64,000 nt of DNA from Mycolicibacterium sp. TUM20985 (GCF_030295745.1 NZ_AP027291.1:2232001-2296000); one strand, 5' to 3'; shown: positions 34,979 to 47,227, numbered from the stretch's first letter. Made by a program: numbers and translations. Notes: generated by a model from the letters alone, not told the origin.

Positions 34979-36058
34979 ATGACGGTCTCGGCGATGCGCG
35001 TGTTGATCGCACCCGACTGCTACGGCGACAGTCTCACCGCGGTTCAGGCCGCCGAGGCCATCGCCACCGGCTGGCAGCGGGCCCGCTCCGGCGATCGGTT
35101 GACGCTCGCCCCCCAGTCCGACGGCGGCCCCGGCTTCGTCGACGTGCTCGCCAGCCGCTTCGGCGGTCGCCGCTCGGCGGTGGTCAGCGGCCCACTGAGC
35201 GACGACGTCACCGCGGAATGGGTCTACGACGCCGCGTCGGGAACGGCCTACGTCGAGTGCGCGCAGGCGTGTGGACTTGCCCGGCTCGGCGGTCCGCCGA
35301 CGGTCGAGACCGCCGTCGCCGCGCACAGCGGGGGAGTCGGTCAGCTCCTCGACGCCGCGCTGCAGGCGGGCGCCGCTCGCATCGTCGTCGGGCTGGGCGG
35401 CAGTGCCTGCACCGACGGCGGCCGCGGCATGGTCGAGGCGCTCGACGGCCTCGACGCCGCCATCGCGCGTCTGGCGTCCGTGGAGTTGATCGCCGCCACC
35501 GACGTCGAGCACCCGCTGCTCGGCCCACGCGGCGCGGCCCACGTGTTCGGCCCGCAGAAGGGCGCCGATCCCGCCACCGTCGACCGGCTCGAAGCGAGGT
35601 TGACCGGCTGGGCCGACGTGCTGGCTACCGCCGGGGGCCGCGACGTCCGCACCGAACCCGGCGCTGGAGCCGCCGGAGGCATCGGGGCCGCCCTGCTGGC
35701 GCTCGGCGGGCGCCGCGAGTCGGGCGCCGCCGTCATCGCCGAGCACACCGGGCTGTCGGGCGACGTGGCGGACGCCGACCTGATCATCACCGGCGAGGGT
35801 CGTTTCGACGACCAGTCACTGCACGGAAAGGTGGTCAGCGCGCTGGCCGGGGGCGCCCGCGACGCGCCCGTAGTGGTGCTCGCCGGGCAGGTGACGCTGC
35901 CCGCGGCCGCATGGCGGGAGGCGGGCATCGCCGCCGCACACTCGATCACGGACTACGCGGGCTCCGTCCAGGTCGCGATCGACGACGCCGCGCGTCAGCT
36001 CACGGGGCTCGCGGAACAGACCGCTGCGGGTTGGGGAGACCGCACGGGTCGGGAATAG
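34979..36058 (+). CDS. glycerate kinase (GckA/GarK family)
   Basis: A 359-residue member of the bacterial glycerate kinase family that phosphorylates D-glycerate with ATP. Family features include the N-terminal [24 protein letters not shown], the SDGGPGF motif, [27 protein letters not shown] with [21 protein letters not shown] and [15 protein letters not shown]. It corresponds to Rv2205c. It stands divergent from the DUF3043 gene by 72 bases; ATG 34979 has a leaderless-type -10 box. The ErpA-type gene follows after 57 bases. Confidence 0.93.
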   Translation: MTVSAMRVLIAPDCYGDSLTAVQAAEAIATGWQRARSGDRLTLAPQSDGGPGFVDVLASRFGGRRSAVVSGPLSDDVTAEWVYDAASGTAYVECAQACGLARLGGPPTVETAVAAHSGGVGQLLDAALQAGAARIVVGLGGSACTDGGRGMVEALDGLDAAIARLASVELIAATDVEHPLLGPRGAAHVFGPQKGADPATVDRLEARLTGWADVLATAGGRDVRTEPGAGAAGGIGAALLALGGRRESGAAVIAEHTGLSGDVADADLIITGEGRFDDQSLHGKVVSALAGGARDAPVVVLAGQVTLPAAAWREAGIAAAHSITDYAGSVQVAIDDAARQLTGLAEQTAAGWGDRTGRE

Positions 36059-36115
36059 CGGTCCGGCAAGGTACCGTTGAGCTATCCGACGCATGACAAT
36101 GCACAGGGAGTAGGA

Positions 36116-36481
36116 ATGACCATTCAGGACGAGTCGACCACGACTACCACCGCTGCTCACGGAGCACTCCTCACCGACGCTGCCGCTGCCAAGGCCAAGT
36201 CGCTGCTGGACCAGGAAGGCCGCGATGACCTGAAACTGCGGATCGCGGTTCAGCCCGGCGGTTGCGCGGGCCTTCGCTACGAGCTCGCCTTCGACGACCG
36301 GTCGCTCGACGGTGACCTCAACGTCGAGTTCAGCGGTGTCACGCTGACGGTCGATCGCATGAGTGCCCCGTATCTACAAGGCGCCACGATCGACTTCGTC
36401 GACAGCATCGAGAAGACCGGTTTCACGATCGACAACCCCAACGCGGGCGGCTCCTGCGCGTGCGGCGATTCGTTCAACTGA
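36116..36481 (+). CDS. erpA: A-type iron-sulfur cluster carrier/insertion protein
   Basis: A 121-residue HesB/IscA/ErpA-type carrier that passes Fe-S clusters to target proteins. The three conserved cysteines are present: Cys50 in QPGGCAGLRY and Cys114, Cys116 in GGSCACGDSF. The family strand-helix pattern LTDAAAAKAKSLLDQEGRDDLKLRIAV is clear. The first 15 residues are Thr-rich and variable. GGGAG lies five bases before the ATG at 36116. It matches Rv2204c, and a very strong hairpin follows its stop. Likely clients in this window include LipA and QcrA. Confidence 0.95.
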   Translation: MTIQDESTTTTTAAHGALLTDAAAAKAKSLLDQEGRDDLKLRIAVQPGGCAGLRYELAFDDRSLDGDLNVEFSGVTLTVDRMSAPYLQGATIDFVDSIEKTGFTIDNPNAGGSCACGDSFN

Positions 36482-36508
36482 GTCACCCCCGCTAGCCGGC
36501 CGATGCGC

Positions 36509-36564
36509 CGAACGTGACGCCACTGCGAGATTCACGACGACTTCTCGCAGTGGCGTCACGTTCG
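36509..36564. terminator. perfect 22-base inverted repeat between convergent genes
   Basis: Positions 36509-36530 and 36543-36564 are perfectly complementary with a 12-base loop. It lies between the convergent erpA and the Rv2203-type gene, so it can end transcripts from both sides. The core reads GTGACGCCACTGCGAGA. The length and perfection exceed what a terminator needs. Confidence 0.75.
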
Positions 36565-36580
36565 ACGGCGTTGGAGCTGG

Positions 36581-37195
36581 CTAGAACTGCCCGGCGTTCC
36601 TTGGCAGGTATGAGCAGACCAGGATGTCCGGTCCCTGGATGAGCAACTGGGCGATGCCTTGGCGCTCCACCTCACCCTGACTGCGGCCTGCGGGTGTGGC
36701 CCGCATCGTGAAGAGCACCTGGGACTGATTGGGCGACCACGCCACGACCTTGTCGATTTTCGACACTTCGACGCTGTCGTACTGCCGTTGGAAGGCGTCA
36801 CTGGTCAGCTTGGCGAGCGTCATGTCCGACCGCTTGTCGGTGACCGCATCGAAGAATCCGCAGGAGTTGTTGCGCGCCACCGTCTCGTCGTCGCCCTTGG
36901 TCAACGCATCGAGGTAGCCCTGGATGGCGGTCGTGGCCGACGCATCGGTCACGGTGGCGAGGCCGCCGTCGTCCTTGCGTGAGGTCATGACGATCGTCGT
37001 GATGACGGCGACCACCAGGGCGATGACCACCAGGGCGACGATGATGAGCGCAAAGCGATTGCGGCGCTGAGGTGGCGGGTAGTTGACCGGGGGCGGCAGA
37101 GTGCCCGGGTACGGCGATGGCGGATAACCCGGATGGGGCATGGGTCCGAGGGGCCGCTGATTGGGGGACTCGGGGTACGGGATTGGGCCAGCCAT
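36581..37195 (-). CDS. Pro-rich single-pass membrane protein (Rv2203-type)
   Basis: A 204-residue protein. Residues 1-45 are a Pro/Tyr-rich cytoplasmic part (PYPESPNQRPLGPMPHPGYP), followed by a single membrane helix FALIIVALVVIALVVAVITTIV (47-68). The remaining 135 residues are outside the cell, with the conserved stretch VARNNSCGFFDAVTDKRSDM and a second Cys near the end, suitable for a disulfide. The domain resembles NTF2-like extracellular domains of mycobacterial membrane proteins, but no function is known. It is divergent from adoK. Confidence 0.85.
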   Translation of the reverse strand: MAGPIPYPESPNQRPLGPMPHPGYPPSPYPGTLPPPVNYPPPQRRNRFALIIVALVVIALVVAVITTIVMTSRKDDGGLATVTDASATTAIQGYLDALTKGDDETVARNNSCGFFDAVTDKRSDMTLAKLTSDAFQRQYDSVEVSKIDKVVAWSPNQSQVLFTMRATPAGRSQGEVERQGIAQLLIQGPDILVCSYLPRNAGQF

Positions 37196-37265
37196 GACGT
37201 TGTTAGGCTAGCGCACCGACCTGCCAGCTAGTGTTGTCTAGACGGTTTAACTAATTGAGGGGTAG

Positions 37266-38246
<981 letters not shown>

Positions 38247-38270
38247 TTCCCCGCCGGTCGCTGAATCCTG

Positions 38271-40214
38271 CTACAGCTGAACGGGATACGTCGGTTCGGC
38301 GATGCGGGGTACCACGCTTTGCTCGACGAAGATCGCGTGCCACAGCATGAAGATGAGGACGGTCCACAGCCGGCGGCTGTGATCGGCTTCGCCGTTGCGG
38401 TGTTCGTCGAGCATCCGCGAAACGCCGGCAATGTCGATCAACCCGTCGGTCTGCGATGCGGCCACCGTCGCATGCGCCCAGTCGAGCAGCTCACCTGAAC
38501 GCAGCCAATGGCGAATCGGCACGGGGAAGCCAAGTTTGGCGCGGTTGAGCACGTGTGGGGGGACGATCGGTTCGAGCGCCCGGCGCAACGCGTACTTCGT
38601 CGTGGCGCGGGTGATCTTCTGGTCGAACGGAAGTCGGGACGCGACCTCGAATACCTCGGGGTCGAGGAAGGGCACGCGCAACTCCAGCGAGTTGGCCATC
38701 GTCATCTTGTCGGCCTTGACCAGGATGTCGCCGCGCAGCCACGTGAACAGGTCGACGTGTTGCATGCGGGCCACCGGGTCCCAGCCCTCGGATTCGGCGT
38801 AGAGGGCCGCGGTCACGTCGGTGTGCGTCCACTCCGGCCGGAATCCCGGCAGCACCGCACGCAACTGGGCGTCGGAGAAACTCCTGGCGTTGCCGTAGTA
38901 CCGGTCCTGCAGCGTCAGCGAACCGCGGTGCAGCAGACTCTTGCCACGCATGCCCTCGGGCAGGGGACGCGATGCCCTGCCCAGCGACCGGCGCAGCGCG
39001 CCGGGAACGTAATCGAAGGCCTTCAGCGACAACGGCTCCCGATAGATCGTGTAGCCGCCGAACAGTTCGTCGGCACCCTCGCCCGACAGCACCACCTTGA
39101 CGTGCTTGCGCGCTTCGCGTGCGATGAAGAAGAGCGGCACCAGGGCGGGATCGGCCACCGGTTCGTCCAGATACCAGACGATCTCGGGCAACGCCTCCAC
39201 GAACTCGGCCTGGCTGACGACCTTGGTGACGTGGCGGGCGCCGATCGCCTCGGCGGACGCGACGGCGACGTCGACCTCCGAGAAGCCCTCGCGCTCGAAG
39301 CCGGTGGTGAACGTGATCAAGCGCGGGTTGTGCCGCATCGCCAGCGCGGCGATTGCCGTCGAATCGATGCCGCCCGAGAGGAAGGCTCCCACTGTGACGT
39401 CGGCGCGCATGTGCTTGGCGACGGAGTCCTCCAGCACGGCGGTGATCTCGTCGTAGCGGGCCTGCTCCGACCCCACGGCGAACGGCGTCGCGGCGAAGCG
39501 GGGCACGAAGTACCTCGTCACCTCCGGTGTGCCGCCCTGGCGGATGCGGGCGTAGCTGCCCGACTCCAGCCGGCGCACGCCGCGGTGCAGCGTCTCCGGC
39601 TCCGGCACGTACTGCAGCACGGTGTAGTGCTGCAGGGCGCGCTCGTCGATGGTCAGGTCGATGCCCGCCACGGGGGCGAGTGCGAGCAGCGACTTCTTCT
39701 CGCTACCGACGATCGTGCCGCCCGCCCCGGTCGCCATGAACAGCGGCTTGATGCCGAACGGGTCGCGCGCGCAGAACAGCTCCCGCTCCTCGGCGTCCCA
39801 CAACGCGAAGGCGAACATGCCCCGGAGGCGGTGCAGCGCGTCGGTGCCCCAGTGGTGGTACGCCGCGAGGATCGCCTCGCCGTCACCATCGGTGGCGAAC
39901 TCGACGCCATGGCTGGCCGACAGTTCGGCCCGCAGTTCGAGGTAGTTGTAGATCTCGCCGTTGAAGACCAGCTTGTAACGGCCGGGCTGCTCGGGTGGGC
40001 CCCAGCTCAGCGGTTGGTGGCTGTGGGCGATGTCGATGATCGACAGGCGGTTGAAGCCGAGGACCACCCCGGGCGCAGCGTCGTCGTCCGCCCAGGTGCC
40101 CGGCTCGTCGGGGCCGCGGTGACGCATGAGATGAGCCGCCCCGGACACTGCGTCCACCAGTTCGGCGGACGGGTCGGCCGACGGGTCACGCAGGTAGGCC
40201 AGCAGTCCGCACAC
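38271..40214 (-). CDS. asnB: asparagine synthetase (glutamine-hydrolysing) AsnB
   Basis: A 647-residue two-domain enzyme; in mycobacteria AsnB also amidates meso-diaminopimelate in peptidoglycan. The N-terminal glutaminase starts directly after the initiator with Cys2, the nucleophile, and has RHRGPDE and [10 protein letters not shown]. The synthetase domain carries the ATP-pyrophosphatase loop [19 protein letters not shown] and the [10 protein letters not shown] and KLGFPVPI segments. GTG 40214 must be the start because Cys2 has to be exposed; a TTG six codons upstream would bury it. CATACT six bases before this GTG suggests a leaderless transcript. Confidence 0.97.
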   Translation of the reverse strand: MCGLLAYLRDPSADPSAELVDAVSGAAHLMRHRGPDEPGTWADDDAAPGVVLGFNRLSIIDIAHSHQPLSWGPPEQPGRYKLVFNGEIYNYLELRAELSASHGVEFATDGDGEAILAAYHHWGTDALHRLRGMFAFALWDAEERELFCARDPFGIKPLFMATGAGGTIVGSEKKSLLALAPVAGIDLTIDERALQHYTVLQYVPEPETLHRGVRRLESGSYARIRQGGTPEVTRYFVPRFAATPFAVGSEQARYDEITAVLEDSVAKHMRADVTVGAFLSGGIDSTAIAALAMRHNPRLITFTTGFEREGFSEVDVAVASAEAIGARHVTKVVSQAEFVEALPEIVWYLDEPVADPALVPLFFIAREARKHVKVVLSGEGADELFGGYTIYREPLSLKAFDYVPGALRRSLGRASRPLPEGMRGKSLLHRGSLTLQDRYYGNARSFSDAQLRAVLPGFRPEWTHTDVTAALYAESEGWDPVARMQHVDLFTWLRGDILVKADKMTMANSLELRVPFLDPEVFEVASRLPFDQKITRATTKYALRRALEPIVPPHVLNRAKLGFPVPIRHWLRSGELLDWAHATVAASQTDGLIDIAGVSRMLDEHRNGEADHSRRLWTVLIFMLWHAIFVEQSVVPRIAEPTYPVQL

Positions 40215-40373
40215 CGCGCCAGTATGCGCCAATGGCGAGGCGCGTCGAACCAGCGCCCTAGGTCATTTTGCGATCCCATCGGTGACATTCCCCGGTCGCT
40301 TCGTCCGTGTCCGTCGGTGTGGTCTACGCTGCGTAGTATTCGCCGGTTTCACCCATTTCTAGGAGGCACCAAC

Positions 40374-41405
40374 GTGACCGCTCGCGGGTTCCGGTTGGTG
40401 GCGTTGTCGGTCGTACTGGGCGGGACTGCGCTCCTTCTCAGCGGCTGCAGTTGGTCCGAGGCCCTCGGGCTCGGCTGGCCGAACGGCATCACGCCAGAGG
40501 GCAAGCTCAACCGTGAACTGTGGATCGGCAGCGTCATCGCCTCGCTGGTCGTCGGTGTCATCGTGTGGGCGCTGATCTTCTGGACCAGCGCGTTCCATCG
40601 GAAGAAGGACACCGACACCGAACTGCCGCGTCAATTCGGCTACAACATGCCTCTCGAGTTGGTGCTGACAGTCGTGCCGTTCCTCATCATCTCGGTGCTG
40701 TTCTACTTCACCGTGGTCGTGCAGGAGACGATGCTGAAGAAGGAGCCCAACCCCGACGTCGTGATCGACGTGACGGCCTTCCAGTGGAACTGGAAGTTCG
40801 GCTACCAGAAGGTCGACTTCAAGGACGGCACGCTCAGCTACGACGGTGCCGACCCCGCGCGCAAGAACGCGATGGTGTCCAAGCCCGAGGGTGTCGACGA
40901 GCACGGCGAAGAGATCGTCGGTCCGATCAAGGGACTGAATCCCGAGGATCGCACCTACCTCAACTTCGACAAGGTCGAGACCACCGGGACCAGCAACGAG
41001 ATCCCGATCCTGGTGCTGCCCAAGGGCAAGCGCGTCGAGTTCCAGATCGCCTCGGCGGACGTGATCCATGGCTTCTGGGTTCCGGAGTTCCTCTTCAAGC
41101 GCGACGTCATGCCCGATCCGAAGGCCAACAACTCCGACAACGTCTTCCAGGTCAGCGAGATTCAGAACACCGGCGCCTTCGTCGGTCGCTGCACCGAGAT
41201 GTGCGGCACGTACCACTCGATGATGAACTTCGAGGTCCGCGTCGTGGAGCCCAACGTGTTCAAGGCCTACCTCCAATACCGCATCGACAACCCCAACGGG
41301 ACCAACGCCGACGCGCTGGGGGCCGTCGGCCTGCCCGAGTTGGCGGTCACGACGCGTCCATTCGAATCGCGCCGGGGCGAGCAGGTTCCCATGGCGAGCA
41401 AGTAG
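40374..41405 (+). CDS. ctaC: cytochrome aa3 oxidase subunit II CtaC
   Basis: The 343-residue copper-bearing subunit of cytochrome c oxidase, which receives electrons from the fused cytochrome cc (QcrC). The lipoprotein signal peptide ends in LLSGC (Cys25). Two membrane helices follow at about 52-72 and 95-117. The CuA ligands are H232 in VIHGFW, C273, C277, H281 and M284 in [18 protein letters not shown] lies seven bases before GTG 40374. ctaF follows after 13 bases. It is part of the bcc-aa3 respiratory supercomplex with the qcr genes of this window. Confidence 0.97.
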   Translation: MTARGFRLVALSVVLGGTALLLSGCSWSEALGLGWPNGITPEGKLNRELWIGSVIASLVVGVIVWALIFWTSAFHRKKDTDTELPRQFGYNMPLELVLTVVPFLIISVLFYFTVVVQETMLKKEPNPDVVIDVTAFQWNWKFGYQKVDFKDGTLSYDGADPARKNAMVSKPEGVDEHGEEIVGPIKGLNPEDRTYLNFDKVETTGTSNEIPILVLPKGKRVEFQIASADVIHGFWVPEFLFKRDVMPDPKANNSDNVFQVSEIQNTGAFVGRCTEMCGTYHSMMNFEVRVVEPNVFKAYLQYRIDNPNGTNADALGAVGLPELAVTTRPFESRRGEQVPMASK

Positions 41406-41418
41406 GGGACGACACCTC

Positions 41419-41838
41419 ATGCACATCGAAGCGAGACTGTTCGAGTTCCTGACCGCATTCTTCGCGCTCTGCGCCGTCCTGTACGGCACGTTGACCGCGA
41501 TCTACGCCAACGGCGGCATCGAGTGGGCGGGTACTACGGCACTGGTTCTGACCATGGGCCTGTCGCTCATCATCGGCACGTTCTTCCGGTTCGTCGCGCG
41601 GCGGCTCGACACCCGTCCCGAGGACTACGAGGACGCCGAGATCTCCGATGGCGCGGGGGAGTTGGGCTTCTTCAGCCCACACAGCTGGTGGCCGTTGCTG
41701 ATCGCGTTGTCGGCGTCGGTGACCGCCGTGGCCGTCGCTCTGTGGTTGCCGTGGCTGATCTTTGCGGGCGTCTGCTTGGTGCTGGCGGCGGTGGCCGGCC
41801 TGGTCTTCGAGTACTACGTCGGCCCCGAGAAGCACTGA
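41419..41838 (+). CDS. ctaF: cytochrome aa3 oxidase subunit IV CtaF
   Basis: A 139-residue membrane protein of the actinobacterial cytochrome oxidase. Helices are visible at about 8-27 ([20 protein letters not shown]), 37-58 ([20 protein letters not shown]) and two near the C-terminus. The motif [25 protein letters not shown] in the loop is characteristic of the subunit. It contains no cofactors and stabilises the oxidase. It corresponds to Rv2199c and is co-transcribed with ctaC. The next gene, mmpS3, begins 161 bases downstream. Confidence 0.95.
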   Translation: MHIEARLFEFLTAFFALCAVLYGTLTAIYANGGIEWAGTTALVLTMGLSLIIGTFFRFVARRLDTRPEDYEDAEISDGAGELGFFSPHSWWPLLIALSASVTAVAVALWLPWLIFAGVCLVLAAVAGLVFEYYVGPEKH

Positions 41839-41999
41839 CCGCCCCCGGCTCAAGGTCACGATAGAGGCCTCAGTTGGTCGACGCACGGTGCCACCCGAGC
41901 CGCCACGGCGCGACCTTCGCTAAGGTTGCCGAGGCACGGCCAGTCACGACACCGACGCTGACGTCGCGCCGTATGGGCAGTCGAAAAGGACAGGCGTAG

Positions 42000-42839
42000 A
42001 TGAGCGGGCCGAATCCCCCAGAACCGGATTCTCCACAGTCGAAGTCTTCGGGGCAGGACGAACCGGCTCGGGAGGTGCCGCCGAAGACGGGCGAGACGGA
42101 GATCTACTCCCAGGCGTACTCAGCGCCGGAATCCGAGCAGTTCACCAGTGCACCGTATGTGCCCGCGGACTCCGCGCTGTACGACTACGACACCTTCGAC
42201 CCCGCCTCGGGCGACGACGATGACGCGACGCCACCGCGATGGCCCTGGGTGGTCGGCGTGGTGGCCATCGTCGCGGCGATCTCGTTGGTCGCCTCGGTAG
42301 CGGTGCTGGTCACCCGGACGGATAGTGAAACGCTGGCGACCCCGGAGACCAGCACGACGACGTCGGTGCCACCGGTCCAGGACGAGATCACCACGACGAC
42401 GCCACCGCCGCCGCCGCCCACCACCGAGGAGCCGCCCCCACCGCCGCCGGAGACGGTCACGGTGACGCAGGAGCCGCCCCCTCCGCCGCCACCCCCAGCG
42501 ACGGAGGCACCGCCACCGCCGCCTGCCGAGACCGGGCCTCCGCCGGTGACGAGCACCGCTCCCGCGGGTCCGAGATTCATCACCTACACGGTGACGGGAA
42601 CCAAGGCGCCATTGGATCGCATCTCCGTCACCTACACCGATGCATCGGGCCGGCAGCGCACGCAGCAGAACGTATACATCCCGTGGTCACTGACGGTGAC
42701 ACCGATCTCGATGTCGGAGTTCGGCTCGGTGCAGGCATCGAGTCTGCTGCGACTGAGCAAGTTGAACTGTCAGATCACCACCAGCGACGGGCAGACCATT
42801 GCCTCACAACAGAACAATGATTGGCAGACGAGCTGTTGA
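42000..42839 (+). CDS. mmpS3: MmpS3 membrane protein
   Basis: A 279-residue single-pass membrane protein of the MmpS group. The first 80 residues are acidic and polar, then [24 protein letters not shown] (81-104) crosses the membrane. An external Thr/Pro linker with long proline runs (about 125-190) leads to a beta-rich domain ([24 protein letters not shown]) with the MmpS fold and a paired Cys near the end (NCQITTSDG and WQTSC). No mmpL partner is adjacent. It lies between cytochrome oxidase and cytochrome bc1 genes as in M. tuberculosis (Rv2198c). AAAGGAC precedes the ATG. Confidence 0.93.
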   Translation: MSGPNPPEPDSPQSKSSGQDEPAREVPPKTGETEIYSQAYSAPESEQFTSAPYVPADSALYDYDTFDPASGDDDDATPPRWPWVVGVVAIVAAISLVASVAVLVTRTDSETLATPETSTTTSVPPVQDEITTTTPPPPPPTTEEPPPPPPETVTVTQEPPPPPPPPATEAPPPPPAETGPPPVTSTAPAGPRFITYTVTGTKAPLDRISVTYTDASGRQRTQQNVYIPWSLTVTPISMSEFGSVQASSLLRLSKLNCQITTSDGQTIASQQNNDWQTSC

Positions 42840-43474
42840 TGACCCATGACACCGGAGCAGTGGTCACACCGGACCGGACCGACCGCATTCTCGTCATCGT
42901 CGCCATCGCCTTCTGGCTGGCGGCGCTGGGCGCCGCAGTGGCGGCCGTCGTCGCCCTCGTCGGCCTCACGAACTCCGAGACGGTCGGCCCCGGCGGAGGC
43001 AGCTCAGACACCCCGTGGTTGCTCTACACCGTCATCGGCGTATCCGCCGCGGTGATCGTCGGCGCCATTCCGCTACTGCTGCGCGCCCGGCAGACGGCGA
43101 CCTCCGACGGTGCGTCGCGACCGGCCGCAGCGGACGCCGGGAACGTAGCCGGTGACGCCCCGGGGCTGACGCAGCGGCTGCAACCCTTCGGAGCGCCCGT
43201 GCAGCGCCGACATCCCCTTCCGACGGCGGGCGGTCCGGTGGGTTTCCCCACTGCCGCGGTCGAGCAAATCTGGCTCCGTTGCACGTCGGTCGTCACCGCC
43301 GCAACCGGTGCTGCCGCAACGGGAGTCGGCGTAGCGACCTATCTGATGGCCACGCATCACGACTCCGCTTCATGGGCCGTATACGTCGTAGCGGGAGTCA
43401 TCACCGTGGCCATGTGCGCCGCCCCGTGGTATTTCCTCCGTCAGCTGCGCCACGTGCTCGCCGGCTCCCGCTGA
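42839..43474 (+). CDS. membrane protein (Rv2197c-type)
   Basis: A 211-residue membrane protein with four predicted helices: ILVIVAIAFWLAALGAAVAAVVALVG, LLYTVIGVSAAVIVGAIPLLL, VVTAATGAAATGVGVATYL and WAVYVVAGVITVAMCAAPWYF. A polar loop of about 60 residues separates the pairs. The DUF2561 family fits this pattern; its function is unknown. Its ATG shares one base with the mmpS3 stop (TGATG), so the two are coupled. It converges with qcrB across 83 bases. Confidence 0.87.
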   Translation: MTHDTGAVVTPDRTDRILVIVAIAFWLAALGAAVAAVVALVGLTNSETVGPGGGSSDTPWLLYTVIGVSAAVIVGAIPLLLRARQTATSDGASRPAAADAGNVAGDAPGLTQRLQPFGAPVQRRHPLPTAGGPVGFPTAAVEQIWLRCTSVVTAATGAAATGVGVATYLMATHHDSASWAVYVVAGVITVAMCAAPWYFLRQLRHVLAGSR

Positions 43475-43557
43475 CCCCTTCTTCACCGCCCCCCGCCAAC
43501 GCGACGACCGCCCCGACTCTCGTCGGGTCGGCCGTCGGTTGACGTGCGGTCGAGCGG

Positions 43558-45210
43558 CTAGTGCTGGCCGTTGGACCCGTTGCCGTTGGACCCGTTGCTT
43601 CCGTTGGTGTGTTGCCGTTCCTTGAGGGCGAGTTGGGCACGGTGTTCGGCAGCGTGTGCGGCCTCGACGAGTGCGGTCTGTTCGCCTTCGGGATCGGGGG
43701 AGAGGAAGCTGCCGGTGCCGGGGGCGCCGGCGGAGCCCAGTTTGTTCATCTTCTTGGGGAGAGCGGCGCCCTGGTATTGCAGCGGGATCGGGTGACCGTG
43801 GTCGTCGACCGGGCCGAGCGGTTGGTGCAGCTCGATGTAGGCGCCGTGGGGCAGGCGCTTGAGGATGCCGGTCTCGATGCCGTGTTCGAGCACGGCGCGG
43901 TCGCTGCGCTGCAGGCTGATCGCCCACCGGTAGGTGATGTAGTAGACGATCGCGGGCAGCACCACCATGCCGATGCGGCCGATCCAGGTGGTCGCGTTCA
44001 GCGAGATGTGGAACTTCAGCGCGAGGATGTCGTTCATCGCCGAGAAGGTCAGCACGATGTACAACGCGATGGCCATGGCGCCGATCGCGGTGCGCACCGG
44101 GGCGTCCCGCGGGCGTTGCAGCAGGTTGTGGTGGGCCGTGTCGCCGGAGAACTTCTTCTCCAGGAACGGATAGATGGTGAGCAAGATGAACACCAGCCCC
44201 ATCAACAGAGCGACGGCGACCGCGGCGGGCACGGTGTGTCCAAAGGGGTAGAGCTCCCATGGCGGCCAGATGCGGGCGAGGCCGTCGGTCCACATCATGT
44301 AGAAGTCGGGCTGGCTGCCCGCGGAGATCTGGGAGGGCTTGTAGGGGCCCAGCTGCCAGATCGGGTTGATCTGCAGCAGCCCGCCCATCAGGCCGAGCAC
44401 GCCGACGGTCATGGCGAAGAACGCACCGGACTTCACCGCGAACACCGGCATCACCCGGACACCGACCACGTTGTGCTCAGTGCGGCCGGGGCCGGGGAAC
44501 TGGGTGTGCTTCTGGAACCACACCATCGCCAGGTGCACCCCGATCAACGCCAGGATGATGCCCGGCAGCAGCAGGATGTGCAGGGCGTAGAGCCGGGGGA
44601 TGATGATGTCGCCGGGGAAGTCCCCACCGAACAGGGCCCAGTGCAGCCAGGTCCCGATCAGGGGCATGCCCAGGGTGATCGAGGAGAACGCCGCCCGCAG
44701 GCCGGTGCCCGAGAGCAGGTCATCGGGCAGGGAGTAGCCGAAGTAGCCCTCGAACATGGCCAGGATCAGCAGCAGCGAGCCTATCACCCAGTTGGCCTCG
44801 CGGGGCCGGCGGAACGCGCCGGTGAAGAACACCCGGGCCAGGTGCACCATGATCGAGGCGGCGAACAGCAGCGCGGCCCAGTGGTGGACCTGACGGACGA
44901 ACAGCCCACCGCGGACCTCGAAGGAGATGTCCAGTGCGGTCTCATAGGCCCGGGACATCTGAATCCCGTTGAGCGGCTGATACACCCCGTGATAAGTGAC
45001 CTCGGCCATCGACGGGTCGAAGAACAGGGTCAGGTACACACCGGTCAGCAGCAGCACGATGAAGCTGTACAGCGCGATCTCACCCAACAGGAACGACCAG
45101 TGCGTCGGGAACACCTTGTTCAGCTGACGCCGCACCGCCCCCGACGGGTGATACCGCGAATCGATCGCATCGCCTTGATGCGCTGCCAACTCAGCGAGTT
45201 TTGGGCTCAT
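43558..45210 (-). CDS. qcrB: cytochrome bc1 subunit QcrB (cytochrome b)
   Basis: A 550-residue cytochrome b that binds menaquinol and two b haems; the target of the drug candidate telacebec. Haem-ligand histidines fit H109, H123, H211 and H226 ([19 protein letters not shown] and [18 protein letters not shown]). The quinol-site segment [12 protein letters not shown] follows. The C-terminal 100 residues are cytoplasmic and polar, ending in a Asn/Gly/Ser repeat ([13 protein letters not shown]). The ATG overlaps the qcrA stop by four bases (ATGA). Genes run ctaE-qcrC-qcrA-qcrB on this strand. Confidence 0.97.
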   Translation of the reverse strand: MSPKLAELAAHQGDAIDSRYHPSGAVRRQLNKVFPTHWSFLLGEIALYSFIVLLLTGVYLTLFFDPSMAEVTYHGVYQPLNGIQMSRAYETALDISFEVRGGLFVRQVHHWAALLFAASIMVHLARVFFTGAFRRPREANWVIGSLLLILAMFEGYFGYSLPDDLLSGTGLRAAFSSITLGMPLIGTWLHWALFGGDFPGDIIIPRLYALHILLLPGIILALIGVHLAMVWFQKHTQFPGPGRTEHNVVGVRVMPVFAVKSGAFFAMTVGVLGLMGGLLQINPIWQLGPYKPSQISAGSQPDFYMMWTDGLARIWPPWELYPFGHTVPAAVAVALLMGLVFILLTIYPFLEKKFSGDTAHHNLLQRPRDAPVRTAIGAMAIALYIVLTFSAMNDILALKFHISLNATTWIGRIGMVVLPAIVYYITYRWAISLQRSDRAVLEHGIETGILKRLPHGAYIELHQPLGPVDDHGHPIPLQYQGAALPKKMNKLGSAGAPGTGSFLSPDPEGEQTALVEAAHAAEHRAQLALKERQHTNGSNGSNGNGSNGQH

Positions 45211-46424
45211 GACGTCCGCTCCCAGAATGCCGGTCCTACTGGTTCGATGAAATCACCGTTTGCGACGAGATACCCGTCCTTGTCGATGGTCACCGGAAGC
45301 TGCGCCAGGGCGCGGGCCGCCGGGCCGAAGATGGGACGGGCGAAGTGGAGTGCGTCGAACTGCGACTGGTGGCACGGGCACAGGATTCGGTAGGTCTGCT
45401 GCTCGTACAGCGAGGACGGGCACCCCAGATGCGAGCACACCTTGGTATAGGCGAACAGATCGCCGAAGTTGAAGCTCTCCTGACCCTGGCGCTTGACCAC
45501 CCGCGTCATGTCCTCGGGCCGGATGCGGATCAGCATCACGGGGTTCCGCACACCCATGGCGATTTCGGTCAGCAGCTCGTGGGACTCGAACGTGGACCCG
45601 TCACCGTCGGACGCCCGCCACGGGAAGACCGTCTCCATGCCGCCCGCGTCGATGTCCTCGGGGCGCATCTTGACGAACGGCGAGCTGCCGGGCTGGCCCG
45701 TGGCGCGGGCCATGTAGATGGTCTCGCCGACGAACCGCGGGGTCCACCCGGACGTCCACAGCACCGCCTTCTTGCCCTCGGCGGTCGGGACCACGGGCTT
45801 CCATGGGTTCTTGATGATGCCGCCGATGAACGCTACCGCGGTGCCCAGCCCGAACGCGCCGAGACCGATACCGAGTGACAAGCCAATCAGCTTGCGCCGC
45901 TTGAGGGTTGAGCCCTCCAGCGCGTCGGTGAGGTTGGCCGCCGCCGTCCTGCGCTGTATCTCGGGGGAGGCGCCGTCGTGGCGGTCCTGGATCGAGATCT
46001 CCTCGGGGATGAACTTCTTCTGGAAGAGCACCGCGCCAATCCCGATTGCCAGGACAGACAGTCCGAACGTCAGGCCGTAGAGGGGCGTGGCCAGGCTGTA
46101 CACGAACTCGCCTGCGGAACCGTACGGCTGGTACTCCCACGGCCAGAACAGGAACACGAGAAGCAGCGCCAAACCCAGGAAGCCGCCGAACATGAGCCAG
46201 TAGGACACGGTGCGCTCGGCCCGCTTCTCGGCCTTGGTGCCCTCGATCGGCCAGCGCGTCTCCATGAAGACGGTCTCGACGCCGTCCATCCTGCCGCCGA
46301 GTGCGACGAGCTCCTGACGCGACATCTTCGCCAGTTCGGCGTCGCTCGGTTGACCGGGAACGCCGGCCTGGCCCGGAGTGTCGGTGCCCTTGACGTCGCC
46401 GTTCGTATCGTTCGTGTCGCTCAT
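45207..46424 (-). CDS. qcrA: cytochrome bc1 subunit QcrA (Rieske iron-sulfur protein)
   Basis: A 405-residue Rieske protein of the actinobacterial type, larger than usual because it has three N-terminal membrane helices (about 74-95, 112-134 and 183-203) and long polar termini. The [2Fe-2S] ligands are C330 and H332, C349 and H352 (CSHLGC and CPCHQSQFD), with C335 and C351 forming the disulfide. It moves electrons from quinol to QcrC. The ATG at 46424 overlaps the qcrC stop by four bases, and its stop overlaps the qcrB start by four bases. Confidence 0.97.
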   Translation of the reverse strand: MSDTNDTNGDVKGTDTPGQAGVPGQPSDAELAKMSRQELVALGGRMDGVETVFMETRWPIEGTKAEKRAERTVSYWLMFGGFLGLALLLVFLFWPWEYQPYGSAGEFVYSLATPLYGLTFGLSVLAIGIGAVLFQKKFIPEEISIQDRHDGASPEIQRRTAAANLTDALEGSTLKRRKLIGLSLGIGLGAFGLGTAVAFIGGIIKNPWKPVVPTAEGKKAVLWTSGWTPRFVGETIYMARATGQPGSSPFVKMRPEDIDAGGMETVFPWRASDGDGSTFESHELLTEIAMGVRNPVMLIRIRPEDMTRVVKRQGQESFNFGDLFAYTKVCSHLGCPSSLYEQQTYRILCPCHQSQFDALHFARPIFGPAARALAQLPVTIDKDGYLVANGDFIEPVGPAFWERTS

Positions 46425-47227
46425 GCGCGCGATCCCACCCACATAGCGGCGCCGATGACGGCGACCATTCCGATGATCCAGGCCGCCATGCCCTCCGGCG
46501 CAGGGCCGAAGCCGCCCAGACCGTAGCCGCCCGGATCGGGCGTCTCGGTGGCCTGGCGGACGTAGGCGACGATGTCCTTCTTCTGCTCCGAGCTGAGCTG
46601 GCGATCGGAGAACTTGGGCATGTTCTGCGGGCCGGTCTGCATCGCGGTGTAGATCTGTGCGGGGGTGGCCTCGTCCAGGGCCGGCGCGTACTTGCCCGAT
46701 GACAGGGCGCCGCCCTTGCCGGTGAAGTTGTGACACGACGCGCAGTTGAGGCGGAAGAGATCGCCACCGCGGGCGACGTCGCTGCCGATCAGGCTGCTGT
46801 CGGCGACCGCGCCGTTGGCGTCCCGCGGGGTGACGGGTCCGCCGCCGTTGGCCTGGACGTAGGCGCCGATCGCGTCGACCTGGTGGGGGTCGAAGATGGG
46901 GGGCTTGCGGGCGATCTGCGCTTCGCCGCGCATCGCGGGCATGCGCCCGGAGCCCACCTGGAAGTAGACCGATGCGTCGCCGACACCGATCAGGCTCGGG
47001 CCGCGACTGGGCACACCCTGCAGGTTGGCGCCGTGACACGTGATGCAGGCCGTCTCGTACAGTTGCTGACCGGTTCTCAGCAGCGCCAGTCCCGACTCGT
47101 CGGCGACGGCGACCTGCGGCTCGGGCGTGAGGGTGGCCGCGATGCCACCCGCCACGAGAAGTCCGGTCAGAAGCAGAAGTGCTGCCGACACACGCCGGCG
47201 TAGCCGACGGCGAGACTTGCTGCTCAT
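46421..47227 (-). CDS. qcrC: cytochrome bc1 subunit QcrC (dihaem cytochrome c)
   Basis: A 268-residue fused cytochrome cc that replaces soluble cytochrome c and passes electrons straight to CtaC. Two CxxCH haem sites are present at C61-C64-H65 (CITCHG) and C162-C165-H166 (CASCHN). An N-terminal signal anchor ([21 protein letters not shown]) and a C-terminal helix ([18 protein letters not shown]) hold it in the membrane. ATG 47227 ([12 protein letters not shown]) is chosen because GAAGGGG lies a few bases upstream and the N-terminus matches related proteins; an ATG at 47281 would add 18 residues. Confidence 0.96.
   Translation of the reverse strand: MSSKSRRRLRRRVSAALLLLTGLLVAGGIAATLTPEPQVAVADESGLALLRTGQQLYETACITCHGANLQGVPSRGPSLIGVGDASVYFQVGSGRMPAMRGEAQIARKPPIFDPHQVDAIGAYVQANGGGPVTPRDANGAVADSSLIGSDVARGGDLFRLNCASCHNFTGKGGALSSGKYAPALDEATPAQIYTAMQTGPQNMPKFSDRQLSSEQKKDIVAYVRQATETPDPGGYGLGGFGPAPEGMAAWIIGMVAVIGAAMWVGSRA

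Noticed and set aside
43561..45393. 610-codon open frame on the plus strand opposite qcrB
   Set aside because: It is the antisense of a clear cytochrome b gene, has no recognisable domain, and owes its length to high GC.
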